DNA of 64,000 nucleotides from Porphyromonadaceae bacterium H1. Its GTDB lineage: Bacteria; Bacteroidota; Bacteroidia; Bacteroidales; Paludibacteraceae. Shown here piece after piece: positions 26,933-36,885 of this stretch. The notes below the pieces were generated by a model. The model saw only the letters and a list, made by a program, of their open reading frames with translations, was not told the DNA's origin and made no database searches. The DNA is taken from assembly GCA_001653155.1 (NCBI GenBank), contig BDEJ01000016.1:62001-126000 (forward strand). The letters are read 5' to 3'. Numbering within the stretch: position 1 is the first letter of the stretch; each line of letters starts with the position of its first letter. A program made the translations under genes and the position numbers.

Positions 26933-29196
26933 GAAATTTATTCTTCATATTATTCGGATTACTGTGTTTCGCTCTTAAGGCCGGAGCAGTGGACTGGATG
27001 CGAGCAGAACGATTTTCTGCCGACTCTCTGGCACGCCATCTGAAAGGGAAACAATTGTATCCCTGCTGGATAAAAAACAGCCATCATTTTTACTACAGCA
27101 TAAAACGAGCGGACAAAATCTGCTACTACCTGGTCGATGCACGTGACGGAAGCAAAAAGGAAATGATACAAGACAACGAGGACTTCATCCGTCAATACGT
27201 CCGCATTACGGGCGACAGCTCGTTGCTTGGAAAAGAATTTCAAATGCACGGCTATCAGTTTCGAAATAACGACTTCAGCCGCTTTTATCTTGAGAAGAAA
27301 GGGAAAACCTTGCTCTACGATATGAAGACTGGGATATTGTCCGAAACGGCAGCCCTTCCGAAAGAAAAATCGAGGAAGATCCGAAAGGAAGATCAACACT
27401 CGAAAGATTCGCTTTATACGATGATGGGCTGCGGGTACAACCTCTTTGTACGTTGCAATAAAACGGGGCAGGTCAAACAAATTACTTTCGATGGGAAAAA
27501 AGACGCTTCCTATACCCATCGCAATATAAAAGACACCTTAATCTCGAATGCCAAAGGATTTTGGTTGGGACAGCGCTACATACACCTCATGAACGACATG
27601 AGTGAGGTCGAAGAAATCAGCTTGGTACGTTCTCTGAATAAAATACGCCCTACAACTCATACCTTCAAAATGCCGATGCCGGGCGACGCGGGAGTCCGCC
27701 GCTACCGCATCTTCTGGTACAATGCCGAATCGGGAGAAAGTAAATACCTGCCCATCGAAAAATATCCCGACCAAGTGGTAAACATGGATTATTCCCGCTC
27801 CGAAGAAGCATTATACATCACCCGAAGGAGCCGAAAAGGAGATAAGATAGACCTTTGCCGCATCAATGTAAAAGAAGGCAGTGTGTTGGAGTTAATATCG
27901 GAGACATGCGAGCCGCATATAAATCTAACACTCTTCAATTACCGGATTTTAGAGTCAGGAAAGTATTTCATCTGGTGGTCCGAACGCACCGGACGAGGCA
28001 ATTACTACCTCTACAACAAGGACGGAAAACTACTAAACCGTATTACGCAAGGAGAGCATCTCGTTGCCGGAAACATCCTGTCGATTGATTCCGTAAAGAG
28101 AGAAATTGTTTTCGTGGCTTACGGCAACGAAGCCGGAATAGACCCCTACTACAGCTTTTTTTACAAAGCCGGACTCGACGGCAAAAGACAGGTTTTGCTG
28201 ACCCCCGGAAATGCCAATCACGAACTGTCCTTTTCGGAGGATCGCAAATATGCCATCGACAGGTATTCCCGCATGGATCAACTACCCGCTATCCGCGTGA
28301 TTTCAATCGACAACCCGAAAAAGACATTCGAAATCGAAAAAACAGAAGCAAACGAACTGCGGGCTGCAGGCTGGCAAGCTCCTGTATTACTAAAAGTTAA
28401 GGCTGCCGATAAGACTACAGATCTCTACGGCCTGATGTATCTTCCGTCAAACCTGGACAAAACAAAGAAATATCCCGTTATTTGCAACGTCTATCCGGGG
28501 CCGCAGGATGACCAGATTCCCCGTTCTTTCATGCTCGACGACAATGGGAACCAGTCCTTAGCCGAATTAGGTTTCATTGTGGTCAATGTAGCATCGAGAG
28601 GAAGCTCACCTCTGCGAGGGCGCGATTTTTATTGCTTCGGTTATGGAAATCTACGCGACTATCCCTTGGCCGACAACAAGTACGTAATCGAGAAACTGGC
28701 GGAAGCACATCCTTATATGGATCTGAATCGTGTAGGCATTTACGGTCACTCGGGCGGCGCTTTTCAAACGGTGGCAGCCATGCTAACTTACCCGGATTTT
28801 TATCGCGTAGGAATAGCAGCTTCGGGTAACCACGACAACAACATGTACATACAATGGTGGGGCGAAAGCTTCCACGGGCTTAGTGAGCAATTCGATAAAG
28901 AGACGGGTAAGACCTCCTTTTCCGTACAAATACCGACGAATATGGAACTGGCCGGCCGTCTGAAAGGGAAATTGCTTTTGATAACGGGCGATGAAGATAA
29001 AAATGTTCCTCCTTCGTCCACCTACCGTCTGGCCGACGCTCTCATACATTCGGGGAAGCGTTTCGACATGTTTGTTTTCCCCGGCAGAGGACACGATCTC
29101 GTATGCCCGTATTACCAAAATCTGATTCGATACTACTTTGTAGAAAATTTGATCCGTCCATCGGAACAACATATAGATATTATAAACCATCGATAA
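26929..29196 (+). CDS. Secreted S9-family dipeptidyl peptidase (DPP IV-like)
   Basis: Exopeptidase that removes N-terminal dipeptides, related to DPP IV and bacterial PTP-A. The 755-residue protein starts at the ATG overlapping the upstream stop (MRNLFFILFGLLCFALKAGA), which gives a clean signal peptide. A beta-propeller-like N-terminal domain fills about residues 60-480. The C-terminal alpha/beta-hydrolase carries the nucleophile Ser608 in YGHSGGAFQT, the acid Asp in ITGDEDKNVPP and His in FPGRGHDL. Position in the operon after an endoprotease and before SusCD suggests that it trims peptides for uptake. It may act in periplasm or at the surface; no sorting domain is seen. Confidence 0.92.
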   Translation: MRNLFFILFGLLCFALKAGAVDWMRAERFSADSLARHLKGKQLYPCWIKNSHHFYYSIKRADKICYYLVDARDGSKKEMIQDNEDFIRQYVRITGDSSLLGKEFQMHGYQFRNNDFSRFYLEKKGKTLLYDMKTGILSETAALPKEKSRKIRKEDQHSKDSLYTMMGCGYNLFVRCNKTGQVKQITFDGKKDASYTHRNIKDTLISNAKGFWLGQRYIHLMNDMSEVEEISLVRSLNKIRPTTHTFKMPMPGDAGVRRYRIFWYNAESGESKYLPIEKYPDQVVNMDYSRSEEALYITRRSRKGDKIDLCRINVKEGSVLELISETCEPHINLTLFNYRILESGKYFIWWSERTGRGNYYLYNKDGKLLNRITQGEHLVAGNILSIDSVKREIVFVAYGNEAGIDPYYSFFYKAGLDGKRQVLLTPGNANHELSFSEDRKYAIDRYSRMDQLPAIRVISIDNPKKTFEIEKTEANELRAAGWQAPVLLKVKAADKTTDLYGLMYLPSNLDKTKKYPVICNVYPGPQDDQIPRSFMLDDNGNQSLAELGFIVVNVASRGSSPLRGRDFYCFGYGNLRDYPLADNKYVIEKLAEAHPYMDLNRVGIYGHSGGAFQTVAAMLTYPDFYRVGIAASGNHDNNMYIQWWGESFHGLSEQFDKETGKTSFSVQIPTNMELAGRLKGKLLLITGDEDKNVPPSSTYRLADALIHSGKRFDMFVFPGRGHDLVCPYYQNLIRYYFVENLIRPSEQHIDIINHR

Positions 29197-29205
29197 ATAA
29201 AGCCT

Positions 29206-32200
29206 GTGAAAAGTATCAGAATACGCAACATACTCCTGCTTTTGATTTGCTCCCTGAGCATCTCGGTTTCCTTGTATGCTCAGGCCAAGCAAGCAAACGA
29301 CAGCGCCTTGATTTACGTAAAAGTAACGATAGTCGATTCTTTCCGACAACCGCTTGCCGGAGCAACGGTACAAATTTCGACCAAGAAACAAAGTTTGATG
29401 GCCGACGAGCAAGGCGAAGTGTCCTTCTGGGTGGAGAAAAATGCCTTCGTGGAATTTAAGTACATCGGAATGAAAACCCTCTCGATGCAGATAACAAAGC
29501 CTTTATCGGGACACATTACTTTGGAGGAAGAAAGTCAGGAATTGGATCAGGTTGTGGTTACCGGTTACCAACGCACGACCAAACGCCGCACAACCGGCTC
29601 TTTAGCGACCTTAACGGCAAAAGATATAAAAGGGAGTCCGACGACCAATCTCGACATGTTGATGCAAGGAAAAATGGCCGGCGTAGATATAAAATCCGTT
29701 TCGGGACGTCCCGGACAGGCCGCCAAAATACGCATCCGCGGAACAAACACCATAACGGGGAATGCCGATCCGCTCTGGGTAATCGACGGAGTGATTCTAC
29801 AGCGGGATATTCCCAAAATATCAACCTCTCAGGTTCGCGCACAAGACTTCAACGACATTCTCGCCAACGGAATATCGGGCATCAACCCCAACGACATCGA
29901 ATCGATAACGGTGCTGAAAGACGCTTCTGCAGCAGCCATCTACGGCTCGCGAGCGGCAGGAGGCGTTATTGTAGTAACAACCAAGAGGGGTAAGGAAGGC
30001 AAAATGCAAGTCAACTATTCGACCAATGTGTCGATGATAACGAGCCCTCCCAGAAATGCCAATTTAATGAACTCCAAAGAAAAACTGGCTTGGGAACAAG
30101 AGTTGTGGAATGAATTTTCGGCGAGCGGTTTCGCACAAAAAAAACACTATCCGGTAGTGGGCGTAGTAGGTATGATCCGCTCGGGATATGGTAATTATGC
30201 CGGGATGAACGCAGCCGAACAAGACGCGGCAATAGCCTCTTTGGCTAACTACAATACCGATTGGTTCAGCGAATTGTTTCGGAACTCCATTTCGCAAAGT
30301 CACTACCTCTCTCTTTCGGGAGGCGCCTCTCATGCCCTTTATTATCTTTCTTTGGGTTACTCGCAGAACAACGGCCTCCTGAAAAAAAACGACTACGATC
30401 GCTACAACGTCAGCGCCAAGCTGGACCTAAAGCCTCATAACCGGATAAAACTCAATTTCACGGCTGATATGAGTATGCAACAGTCCTTGTCGCCTTCGCT
30501 GAATGTCGATCCTTTCAAGTATGCCTACTTTGCAAACCCTTACGAAAGAGTTTACAACGACGACGGTTCTTTGGCTGCCGACAAAACCTACTTCAACTTA
30601 ACACACATCAACGGATCTTACGACATAAAGCTTCCCAAGGAGGGCTTCAACATCCTGCGCGAAATAAACGAGAGCTCGGTAGAAGCCAAGAATCTATCGG
30701 CATCCCTCATTGCAGGTCTGAATCTGAGGATAACAAACAGCTTTAACCTCGAAGGCCTGGCTTCTTTCGGTTATACGACGGATACATCCGACAACATAAA
30801 CGGAAAAAACACCTATGCCGCCTGGATGGACCGCCCTTTCGAAGCGTCGGAAACAAATTCCGATCGGCGCTACGGATCCATCACTCAAAGCTCTTCCTAC
30901 AACACAAACTACAATCTGCGCGGACAATTTCATTATTTCAACACCTTTGCCGACAAACATTATGTAAGCGCTTTGCTGGGTTCGGAAATCAGAGGACAAT
31001 ATTCCAAAAGCATCTTCGAGAAGCGTTACGGATACGACCCTGTTTCGGGTAACTCGTCGATGCCCATCTATCCTCCACGAGACAAATGGGAGTATGCCGA
31101 TCTGATTTCCTATGCATCCATTATGGATAATCTCTCGGGGCAAAGTATTCTCGAAAATGCTTTTGCTTCCTTCTATTTTTCCTTGGATTACGTGCTGCTC
31201 AAACGCTACATACTCAGCCTGACGGCGCGTTCGGACGGTTCGAACAGTTTCGGCAGTAAAGAACAGTTCAACCCAACGGGATCCGCAGGCTTCTCGTGGA
31301 ACATCGATCAGGAAAGCTTTATGCAGGCTCTCAAACCCCTCATCAGCAGCCTTTCCTTCCGGGCCGCTTTAGGCTATACGGGTAACATCAACAAGTCGGT
31401 TTTTCCTCAGTTGGTTATGGATTATTCCAAGGGCTTCCGAAAAACCCACGACGACTACTACCGCATTGGCTCGATCAAAAACGCCCCCAACAAACACCTC
31501 CGCTGGGAAAAGACTCAGGACATGAAGGTTTCCATCGATATAGGTTTTCTGAACGATCGCCTCCGCATGCAAGCAGAGCTCTACAACCGGCACACCTACG
31601 ATGCCGTAACGGGAGTGCCGACGCCCTACTCTACCGGCTTTCCGCAACAGAGCTACAATACTTCGGAGCTACTGAATCAAGGTGCGGAACTAAGCTTGGG
31701 GGCCACGCTGATTAAGACCAGGGACTGGAGATTGAATCTTACAAGCAACATAGCATACAACCGCAACAGACTGCTCAAATACGATGCGAATGCGAGCTCC
31801 TGGAACAGCCCCTATTATGTAGGCTATCCGCTGAACAGAATCGTCGGAGGAAAAGTTGAAGGCATCGACAGGCGTTTGGGTATCTACACCTACAAGCCCC
31901 GTCCCGATGCCAAGTTCGAAACGGCAGCCGACCGCGGATTGGCCGAAAACTATGCCTACTACCTCGGGACATCGAATGCTCCCGTGAACGGAGGTTACTC
32001 CCTGTCCCTGTCTTATAAAAACTGGTATGCGGGGTTGGGAGGCTCCTTCTCATTGGGAGGAAAAATTTTGAACAAGATATTATCACCTGTGACTTACACC
32101 AAACTAGGGAAAAAAGTAATAGAGCAGATCCCGCAACATACAAACGACCTTTACAGGAACCATCTGAATGTAACCAGAGACGCTTCCTACCGTTGGACTC

Positions 32201-32529
32201 CCGGCAATCCCATAACCGACGGGAATCCCCGGATTATCGATGCTTACGGCGAATACATCGGGCTGGACAACTACATGGTAAGCAGCTCGGTGATAACGGA
32301 CGCCTCGCAGTTGGAGGATGTTTCCTACTTTAAATTCGGCTCGTTGATGCTGGGCTACAACTTCAGCAAAGAAAGCCTCCGCAAACTCCGCATCAGCTCG
32401 CTGGGCTTTTCTTTCAGTGCAAGCAACCTCCTTATCATTACGAACTACTCCGGCATAGACCCGGAAACGCCCGGGGCGGTATATCCAAGCCCACGGACTT
32501 TCTCTGTGGGTATGTCGGTCGGATTTTAA
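29206..32529 (+). CDS. SusC/RagA-family TonB-dependent transporter
   Basis: Outer-membrane active importer of 1107 residues. It starts at GTG 29206, 9 bp after the protease stop. Order of parts: signal peptide (1-25), a carboxypeptidase-regulatory-like domain (about 35-110), a TonB-box-like segment LDQVVVTGY (113-121), the plug domain (about 125-230, with RIRGTNTITGNADPLWVIDG and the SusC-type YGSRAAGGVIVVTTKRGKEG), then a long beta-barrel ending in RTFSVGMSVGF. It pairs with the SusD protein encoded 13 bp downstream. In P. gingivalis the homologous RagA-RagB pair imports oligopeptides; the two upstream peptidases support the same cargo here. Confidence 0.95.
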   Translation: MKSIRIRNILLLLICSLSISVSLYAQAKQANDSALIYVKVTIVDSFRQPLAGATVQISTKKQSLMADEQGEVSFWVEKNAFVEFKYIGMKTLSMQITKPLSGHITLEEESQELDQVVVTGYQRTTKRRTTGSLATLTAKDIKGSPTTNLDMLMQGKMAGVDIKSVSGRPGQAAKIRIRGTNTITGNADPLWVIDGVILQRDIPKISTSQVRAQDFNDILANGISGINPNDIESITVLKDASAAAIYGSRAAGGVIVVTTKRGKEGKMQVNYSTNVSMITSPPRNANLMNSKEKLAWEQELWNEFSASGFAQKKHYPVVGVVGMIRSGYGNYAGMNAAEQDAAIASLANYNTDWFSELFRNSISQSHYLSLSGGASHALYYLSLGYSQNNGLLKKNDYDRYNVSAKLDLKPHNRIKLNFTADMSMQQSLSPSLNVDPFKYAYFANPYERVYNDDGSLAADKTYFNLTHINGSYDIKLPKEGFNILREINESSVEAKNLSASLIAGLNLRITNSFNLEGLASFGYTTDTSDNINGKNTYAAWMDRPFEASETNSDRRYGSITQSSSYNTNYNLRGQFHYFNTFADKHYVSALLGSEIRGQYSKSIFEKRYGYDPVSGNSSMPIYPPRDKWEYADLISYASIMDNLSGQSILENAFASFYFSLDYVLLKRYILSLTARSDGSNSFGSKEQFNPTGSAGFSWNIDQESFMQALKPLISSLSFRAALGYTGNINKSVFPQLVMDYSKGFRKTHDDYYRIGSIKNAPNKHLRWEKTQDMKVSIDIGFLNDRLRMQAELYNRHTYDAVTGVPTPYSTGFPQQSYNTSELLNQGAELSLGATLIKTRDWRLNLTSNIAYNRNRLLKYDANASSWNSPYYVGYPLNRIVGGKVEGIDRRLGIYTYKPRPDAKFETAADRGLAENYAYYLGTSNAPVNGGYSLSLSYKNWYAGLGGSFSLGGKILNKILSPVTYTKLGKKVIEQIPQHTNDLYRNHLNVTRDASYRWTPGNPITDGNPRIIDAYGEYIGLDNYMVSSSVITDASQLEDVSYFKFGSLMLGYNFSKESLRKLRISSLGFSFSASNLLIITNYSGIDPETPGAVYPSPRTFSVGMSVGF

Positions 32530-32542
32530 AACGGAAAGAGAC

Positions 32543-33940
32543 ATGAAAACAAAAACCTGCTTATACCTCGCTGTCCTGCTGTTGACCCTGTCCTGCCAGG
32601 AGTTTCTCAACATCAAGCCCTACGGGAAAACCATCCCGAAAACGGCAGAGGAGTTTTCGGCATTGATACACAAACACCTCAACGACATCGAAAACGGAAG
32701 CGACAGAGCCCTCGTGGGGAATGCTTCGCGATGGATCAGCCTCGATACCGGTTGCGGCAACGACTTCGAGAATTGCCTCACGTCGGGCGGAGCGAGACTC
32801 CCCATCTATATGGGTGACGTGATTGGCGGAAGCCAAGACATTTACAGCAATCTCTACCAGGCAATACGCGACTGCAACATCGTTCTCAACGAGATGGAGG
32901 AAAAGGGAAGCCTCTTATCCGACAAACTGCGGGCCACAGCACATGCCCTGCGCGGAGTAGCTTACTTCCAATTGCTGAGAATGTTTTGCGAAGCTCCCGA
33001 AGCGGGCAACTTCGACCAACAAAACGGCCTGTCTCTGATATTAAGCTTCGACATGGAGGCACGCACCCTGCGTAGCAGCCTGCAACAAAGCATCGATCAA
33101 ATTGAGGATGACTTTCGCAAATCCTTATCCTACCAACTGGAAGACCCCGTTTTTCTCTTCACACAAGATGTAGTCAAGGGCTATATGGCGCGTCTTTACT
33201 TTTGGACAGAAGCTTGGGAGCAAGTCTTGCCGCTGGCGCAGGAGCTCCTCAAAAAATACCCCTTACTGGAAGGGGAAGCCTACGAAAAAATGATGACCAC
33301 AGCCTTCGACCGCACGGGGAATCAGTTGCTGAAATCCTACTCGGCCATCAGTTCGAGCAACCGGAACGACCTCAACAGCTTCAACTCGTCGCTCTCGAAA
33401 CGCCCTGTAAGCCGACGCTTCCTCGACAGCTTCAGCGCTGAAGAAAAGAACAACGACATCCGCTACAAACTTTGGGTAAACCCTCAAAGGCAGGCGATCA
33501 AAAGCTTTTTCTGCGGCATGCGCACGGCCGAATTCAAGCTCATCGAAGCGGAATGCCTCTACCACCTGCAACGCCCCGAGGCCGCTTTACAGTCCATCAA
33601 TGAGCTGCGCGCCAAGCGCATCGGAAGCTATACGCCCTTGACGGAAGCCGAGCTTCCTCCTCCGGCGGATACGGAAATCATCCGAACGGATGCAAGCGAG
33701 CGCGAACTCTCGCCCCTGATGGCTCTCATCCTGCGCGAACGACGCAAGGAGCTCTTCCTCGAAGGCGACCGTTTTTTCGAGCAAAAACGAAACGGAAGCC
33801 CCGAATACTGGACCGCACACAACGGACTGAAATATACCAACCGAAAATTTATGTACACCTTCCCCATCCCCATACAGGACATCGAAACGGTGAAAGGTTT
33901 GCAGCAAAACCCGGGTTACAAAGACTTAATAAGCTACTAA
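32543..33940 (+). CDS. SusD/RagB-family substrate-binding lipoprotein
   Basis: Surface lipoprotein that forms the lid of the SusC barrel and captures substrate. The 465-residue protein has a lipobox (LLLTLSCQEF, lipidated Cys at about 18) and the SusD fold: an N-terminal helical part with NLYQAIRDCNIVLNEME and AHALRGVAYFQLLRMFCEAP, TPR-like helices, and the C-terminal ILRERRKELFLEGDRFFEQK, YTFPIPIQDIETVKGLQQNP that is diagnostic of RagB/SusD. No glycan-locus regulators (hybrid two-component systems or ECF sigma factors) are nearby, unlike classical polysaccharide loci. Peptide binding is inferred from context. Confidence 0.94.
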   Translation: MKTKTCLYLAVLLLTLSCQEFLNIKPYGKTIPKTAEEFSALIHKHLNDIENGSDRALVGNASRWISLDTGCGNDFENCLTSGGARLPIYMGDVIGGSQDIYSNLYQAIRDCNIVLNEMEEKGSLLSDKLRATAHALRGVAYFQLLRMFCEAPEAGNFDQQNGLSLILSFDMEARTLRSSLQQSIDQIEDDFRKSLSYQLEDPVFLFTQDVVKGYMARLYFWTEAWEQVLPLAQELLKKYPLLEGEAYEKMMTTAFDRTGNQLLKSYSAISSSNRNDLNSFNSSLSKRPVSRRFLDSFSAEEKNNDIRYKLWVNPQRQAIKSFFCGMRTAEFKLIEAECLYHLQRPEAALQSINELRAKRIGSYTPLTEAELPPPADTEIIRTDASERELSPLMALILRERRKELFLEGDRFFEQKRNGSPEYWTAHNGLKYTNRKFMYTFPIPIQDIETVKGLQQNPGYKDLISY

Positions 33941-33952
33941 AAAAACAGTTAT

Positions 33953-34168
33953 ATGAAAACATCCCTCATCCGAATCCTGCAAGGGGGGCTCATCCTGCTG
34001 GGCCTGGCCCTCTGTCCGGCCTGCGAGGACATCAACGAAGTGCCGCCGCGGCCTGAATCGAGCATCGCGAGCAGAAGATACAAGCTTCCCGATCCGGTAG
34101 TGTTGAACGCCGAAGAAGCCGAAATCATACGTAAGATTCAACAGGAATTTCAGGAAAATATACCCTGA
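33953..34168 (+). CDS. Mini-lipoprotein of the SusCD locus
   Basis: Small predicted lipoprotein of 71 residues, 12 bp after the SusD stop. The N-terminus is a signal peptide with a plausible lipobox (GLALCPACEDIN; modified Cys is probably the one before EDIN). The mature chain is short, charged and proline-rich at first (NEVPPRPESS), then probably helical (LNAEEAEIIRKIQQEFQENI). I recognise no family. Its place between SusD and the Calx-beta-like lipoprotein suggests an accessory surface part of the importer, comparable in position to the small extra lipoproteins of other SusCD loci. Confidence 0.65.
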   Translation: MKTSLIRILQGGLILLGLALCPACEDINEVPPRPESSIASRRYKLPDPVVLNAEEAEIIRKIQQEFQENIP

Positions 34169-34232
34169 CAGAAAATCAAACAATACATTTCACTAACACA
34201 ATAAATTATTAATAAAAAAACAAAACACGAAA

Positions 34233-35498
34233 ATGAAAAAATTATGTTATTTCCTGTGCCTTGCCGCTGTGGCGCTTGTCTATGCTTGTAAATCCGAGTC
34301 GCCTCAGGTCGAAGAACCGCAACTGAATTTTGAAAAACCACGTTACACCCTCACCAACACTTCGGTGGAACTGAAACTGGTAGCCGACGTAGCTCCCACG
34401 ACAGACATCAGCCTACCCGTTTCCTTTTCCGGAACAGCCAAAGAAGGCGTTGACTTTACCGCCTCGCAAACGAAATTTGTGATCAAAGCCGGAAGCCTCT
34501 CCGATACCATCACCCTGAAGCGCGTGAAAGAGAGTATCGGCGAAGAAGACAAGAACCTTACCGTAAACCTCGGACAGGCACCGGCCGGATTCCGCCTCGG
34601 AGTACTGAACTACGCCAGTGTGGAAGTTTTCGGCAAAAATGCCGCCATCATATCCTTCGACAACGACAGACTTCCCCTAAACGAAGCCCTGAATATCGGA
34701 ATCAACCTGAAAAAAGTCAACGGACAATACAGAATATCCGAAGATACGGAATTTGCCATCGAAGTGGATCCGGCCTCCACCGCCGTGCAAGGTGTACACT
34801 ACCGCTTCAAAGACGATAAAAAATCCGTATTCGTAAAAAAGAATCAATCCAGTGGCTCGCTGAGGGTCGAGTTCATGAAGAAGGAAGCCGGTAAGGATAA
34901 GCTGGTGCTGCGCCTGGCGGCCCGCGAAGGTTTTGTATTCGGCAGCAACGCCGCCATCAGCATCGATATCCTCGGGCCCAACAACTTCTCGGGCACCTGG
35001 GCCTTCCACAAAATAGCCAACTTGCAATGGTTCGCTCTATATGGCATAAAAGAAGCGGATTTGGAAAAATTCCCTAAGGGAAGCCCCGAAGACAAAATCA
35101 GCTTCGCCGGCGAGAGCTACAAGGAATACAACTTCAGCCCCGACCTGAAAGGCGACCTGAAGAACTACTTCGGCAACACTCCGCAAAAAGTGAGCTACAA
35201 GCAGGAAGCCGACCGTACGTATCAGGAAGAGCAAATCGGCTCGCGAGTCGTACGCCGTGTAGCCGAACTGACTTTCCCCCAAGTGAACGTGACCTTCTCG
35301 GCTGCCAGCGAGAAAAAACGCGAAGCCGTTGTAGCCTTCCGCCTCATCACCGTAGGGGGCAATGAAGTGCTCGAATGCACCATCGACGATTTCGAACCGA
35401 TCGACGAGCCCTTGAAAAGCATAGCCGAGTTCAGTGCCGGAACTTCAGCTCCCATGGAATTGGCGCCGCTGCGCCTGCATTTCACGCGTGTGAAATAG
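34233..35498 (+). CDS. Surface lipoprotein with Calx-beta-like domains
   Basis: Predicted lipoprotein of 421 residues (lipobox LVYACKSE, Cys at about 19). Two tandem Calx-beta-like beta-sandwich domains can be read: residues about 30-135 (LPVSFSGTAKEGVDFTASQT, IKAGSLSDTITLKRV) and about 140-255 (INLKKVNGQYRISEDTEFAI, AVQGVHYRF). A C-terminal lipocalin-like or beta domain (about 260-421, beginning NFSGTWAFHKIANLQWFALY) resembles the DUF4843/DUF4929-type tails seen in SusCD-associated lipoproteins. It is the last gene of the six-gene operon and is followed by a strong terminator. Likely a surface-exposed substrate-binding accessory; no enzyme motif is visible. Confidence 0.75.
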   Translation: MKKLCYFLCLAAVALVYACKSESPQVEEPQLNFEKPRYTLTNTSVELKLVADVAPTTDISLPVSFSGTAKEGVDFTASQTKFVIKAGSLSDTITLKRVKESIGEEDKNLTVNLGQAPAGFRLGVLNYASVEVFGKNAAIISFDNDRLPLNEALNIGINLKKVNGQYRISEDTEFAIEVDPASTAVQGVHYRFKDDKKSVFVKKNQSSGSLRVEFMKKEAGKDKLVLRLAAREGFVFGSNAAISIDILGPNNFSGTWAFHKIANLQWFALYGIKEADLEKFPKGSPEDKISFAGESYKEYNFSPDLKGDLKNYFGNTPQKVSYKQEADRTYQEEQIGSRVVRRVAELTFPQVNVTFSAASEKKREAVVAFRLITVGGNEVLECTIDDFEPIDEPLKSIAEFSAGTSAPMELAPLRLHFTRVK

Positions 35499-35522
35499 GC
35501 TTGCGCAATCCTTACAATACAG

Positions 35523-35568
35523 AAAACCGCTCCGCTATCCCGTTGGATTCCGGAGCGGTTTTTTCGTT
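35523..35568 (+). terminator. Terminator of the protease-SusCD operon
   Basis: Perfect inverted repeat AAAACCGCTCCG (35523-35534) with CGGAGCGGTTTT (35551-35562), followed by TTCGTTTTT. It marks the end of the operon that begins at 25376. Confidence 0.82.
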
Positions 35569-35696
35569 TTTCTCCGCGGGGACAATGCTTGAAAACACGG
35601 CAAAAGGCTTCTTTCCAAAGAAATACTTGCAATAAATGGTATTAAAATACTTTTTTAGGGCGGGACACTTGTTGTAAAAGGCAAGACACGAAAAAA

Positions 35697-35729
35697 AATC
35701 CTCCGGAGTCAGAAGGCTCATGGAGGATT
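35697..35729 (-). terminator. Terminator of the EEP nuclease gene
   Basis: Inverted repeat AATCCTCC (35697-35704) with GGAGGATT (35722-35729). On the minus strand it runs into TTTTTTTT, 33 bp past the nuclease stop. Confidence 0.75.
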
Positions 35730-35761
35730 TGTAATCGTGGAGCAAGGGCTCCTGAGGAGCC

Positions 35762-36820
35762 TTAGAGCGCCTCCGAAGTGTGTTTCACCAAAAATACGTA
35801 AGTGGGGAAGTGGTCGCTGAAGCCATTCTGGAAGTAGGTACCGCTAAAGGTACGCAGCGGATATCCTTTGTTCTTCCCCGTCTTTTGGATGAGATAGTCG
35901 CGGTTATACACCTGTGCCTTGCGGAATTTCAGCGTAGAGAAATCGCTTCCCAGCAAATTGTAAGATACGATTATCTGGTCGAAGAGGTGCCATTTCCCCT
36001 GATAGCAAAGCGATCCGATGCCACGTGCGTATTTTTCCCACATCGGATTGTAGAGCCCTCCTCTTTTCACCTCGCCGGGCTGTTTCTTGGCATCGAGTAC
36101 ACGGGAACAGCTGAGGTCGTCGGGGTTGTCGTTGAGGTCGCCCATGATTATCACATATCTGGCGGGATTGTCGAGCATGAGGGAATCGTACACATGCTTG
36201 ACTACGCTTGCTGCCAGTTCGCGCGAACGGGCCGATTTATCACCGCGACGTGAAGGCCAGTGGTTTACGATGAAGGCAATGGGCTCTCCGGCCATCTTAC
36301 CCTCTACCAGCAACACGTCGCGCGTACGGAAGGTACTGTCGGTAACTCCCTCGCTGCGTCCTTCTCCGTAAGGGAAGGGAAAACTCCGGCTACTGCGCAG
36401 ACTGAAACGCGTAGAATCGTAAAGCAAGCCAACATCCACTCCACGCCAATCGGGCGATTGATGATGCACGATTTTCATCGGGCGGTCGCGCAAAGGGTCG
36501 GTGGCTATAAGGTCTTCGAGCACCTGCCGGTTGCCTATTTCCGAAACGCCTACCACAGCCAGTCCGCCGAATTCGACAGCTACATCATTGAGAACGAAGG
36601 AAAGATTCTCCAACTTCCTCCGATACTTGTCCATCGTCCACTCGTAAGAACCTTTCGGCGAAAATTCGACATCGCGCAGCGAGTCGGTACTCAAGGGATG
36701 GTAGAGATTCTCCAAATTGTAAAACCCGACGGGATAAACCGCTACACGGGCATAGGGCTGGGCGCTGAGACTGAGCCAGCAGGCAGCAATAAGGAGGCAG
36801 GAGCTAAGTTTTCTCTTCAT
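35762..36820 (-). CDS. Secreted endonuclease/exonuclease/phosphatase-family nuclease
   Basis: Metal-dependent EEP-superfamily phosphoesterase of 352 residues with a signal peptide (MKRKLSSCLLIAACWLSLSA, cleavage near AQPY). The DNase I-type catalytic blocks are all present in order: GFYNLENLY with the metal-binding Asn/Glu, VGVSEIGNRQVLEDL, FIVNHWPSRRGDKSA with the catalytic His, IIMGDLNDNPDD and the terminal SDHFPTYVFL. The domain fills the protein, and I see no C-terminal sorting signal, so it may stay in the periplasm. It is the last gene of the minus-strand nucleic-acid locus, separated from the upstream gene by 118 bp and a hairpin. Confidence 0.9.
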   Translation of the reverse strand: MKRKLSSCLLIAACWLSLSAQPYARVAVYPVGFYNLENLYHPLSTDSLRDVEFSPKGSYEWTMDKYRRKLENLSFVLNDVAVEFGGLAVVGVSEIGNRQVLEDLIATDPLRDRPMKIVHHQSPDWRGVDVGLLYDSTRFSLRSSRSFPFPYGEGRSEGVTDSTFRTRDVLLVEGKMAGEPIAFIVNHWPSRRGDKSARSRELAASVVKHVYDSLMLDNPARYVIIMGDLNDNPDDLSCSRVLDAKKQPGEVKRGGLYNPMWEKYARGIGSLCYQGKWHLFDQIIVSYNLLGSDFSTLKFRKAQVYNRDYLIQKTGKNKGYPLRTFSGTYFQNGFSDHFPTYVFLVKHTSEAL

Positions 36821-36885
36821 CAGGAATCTTCTTTTTCTTCGGTCTTCGGCCGATTGGGTTGTTTGTGTATAAAAATAAAGTTAAT

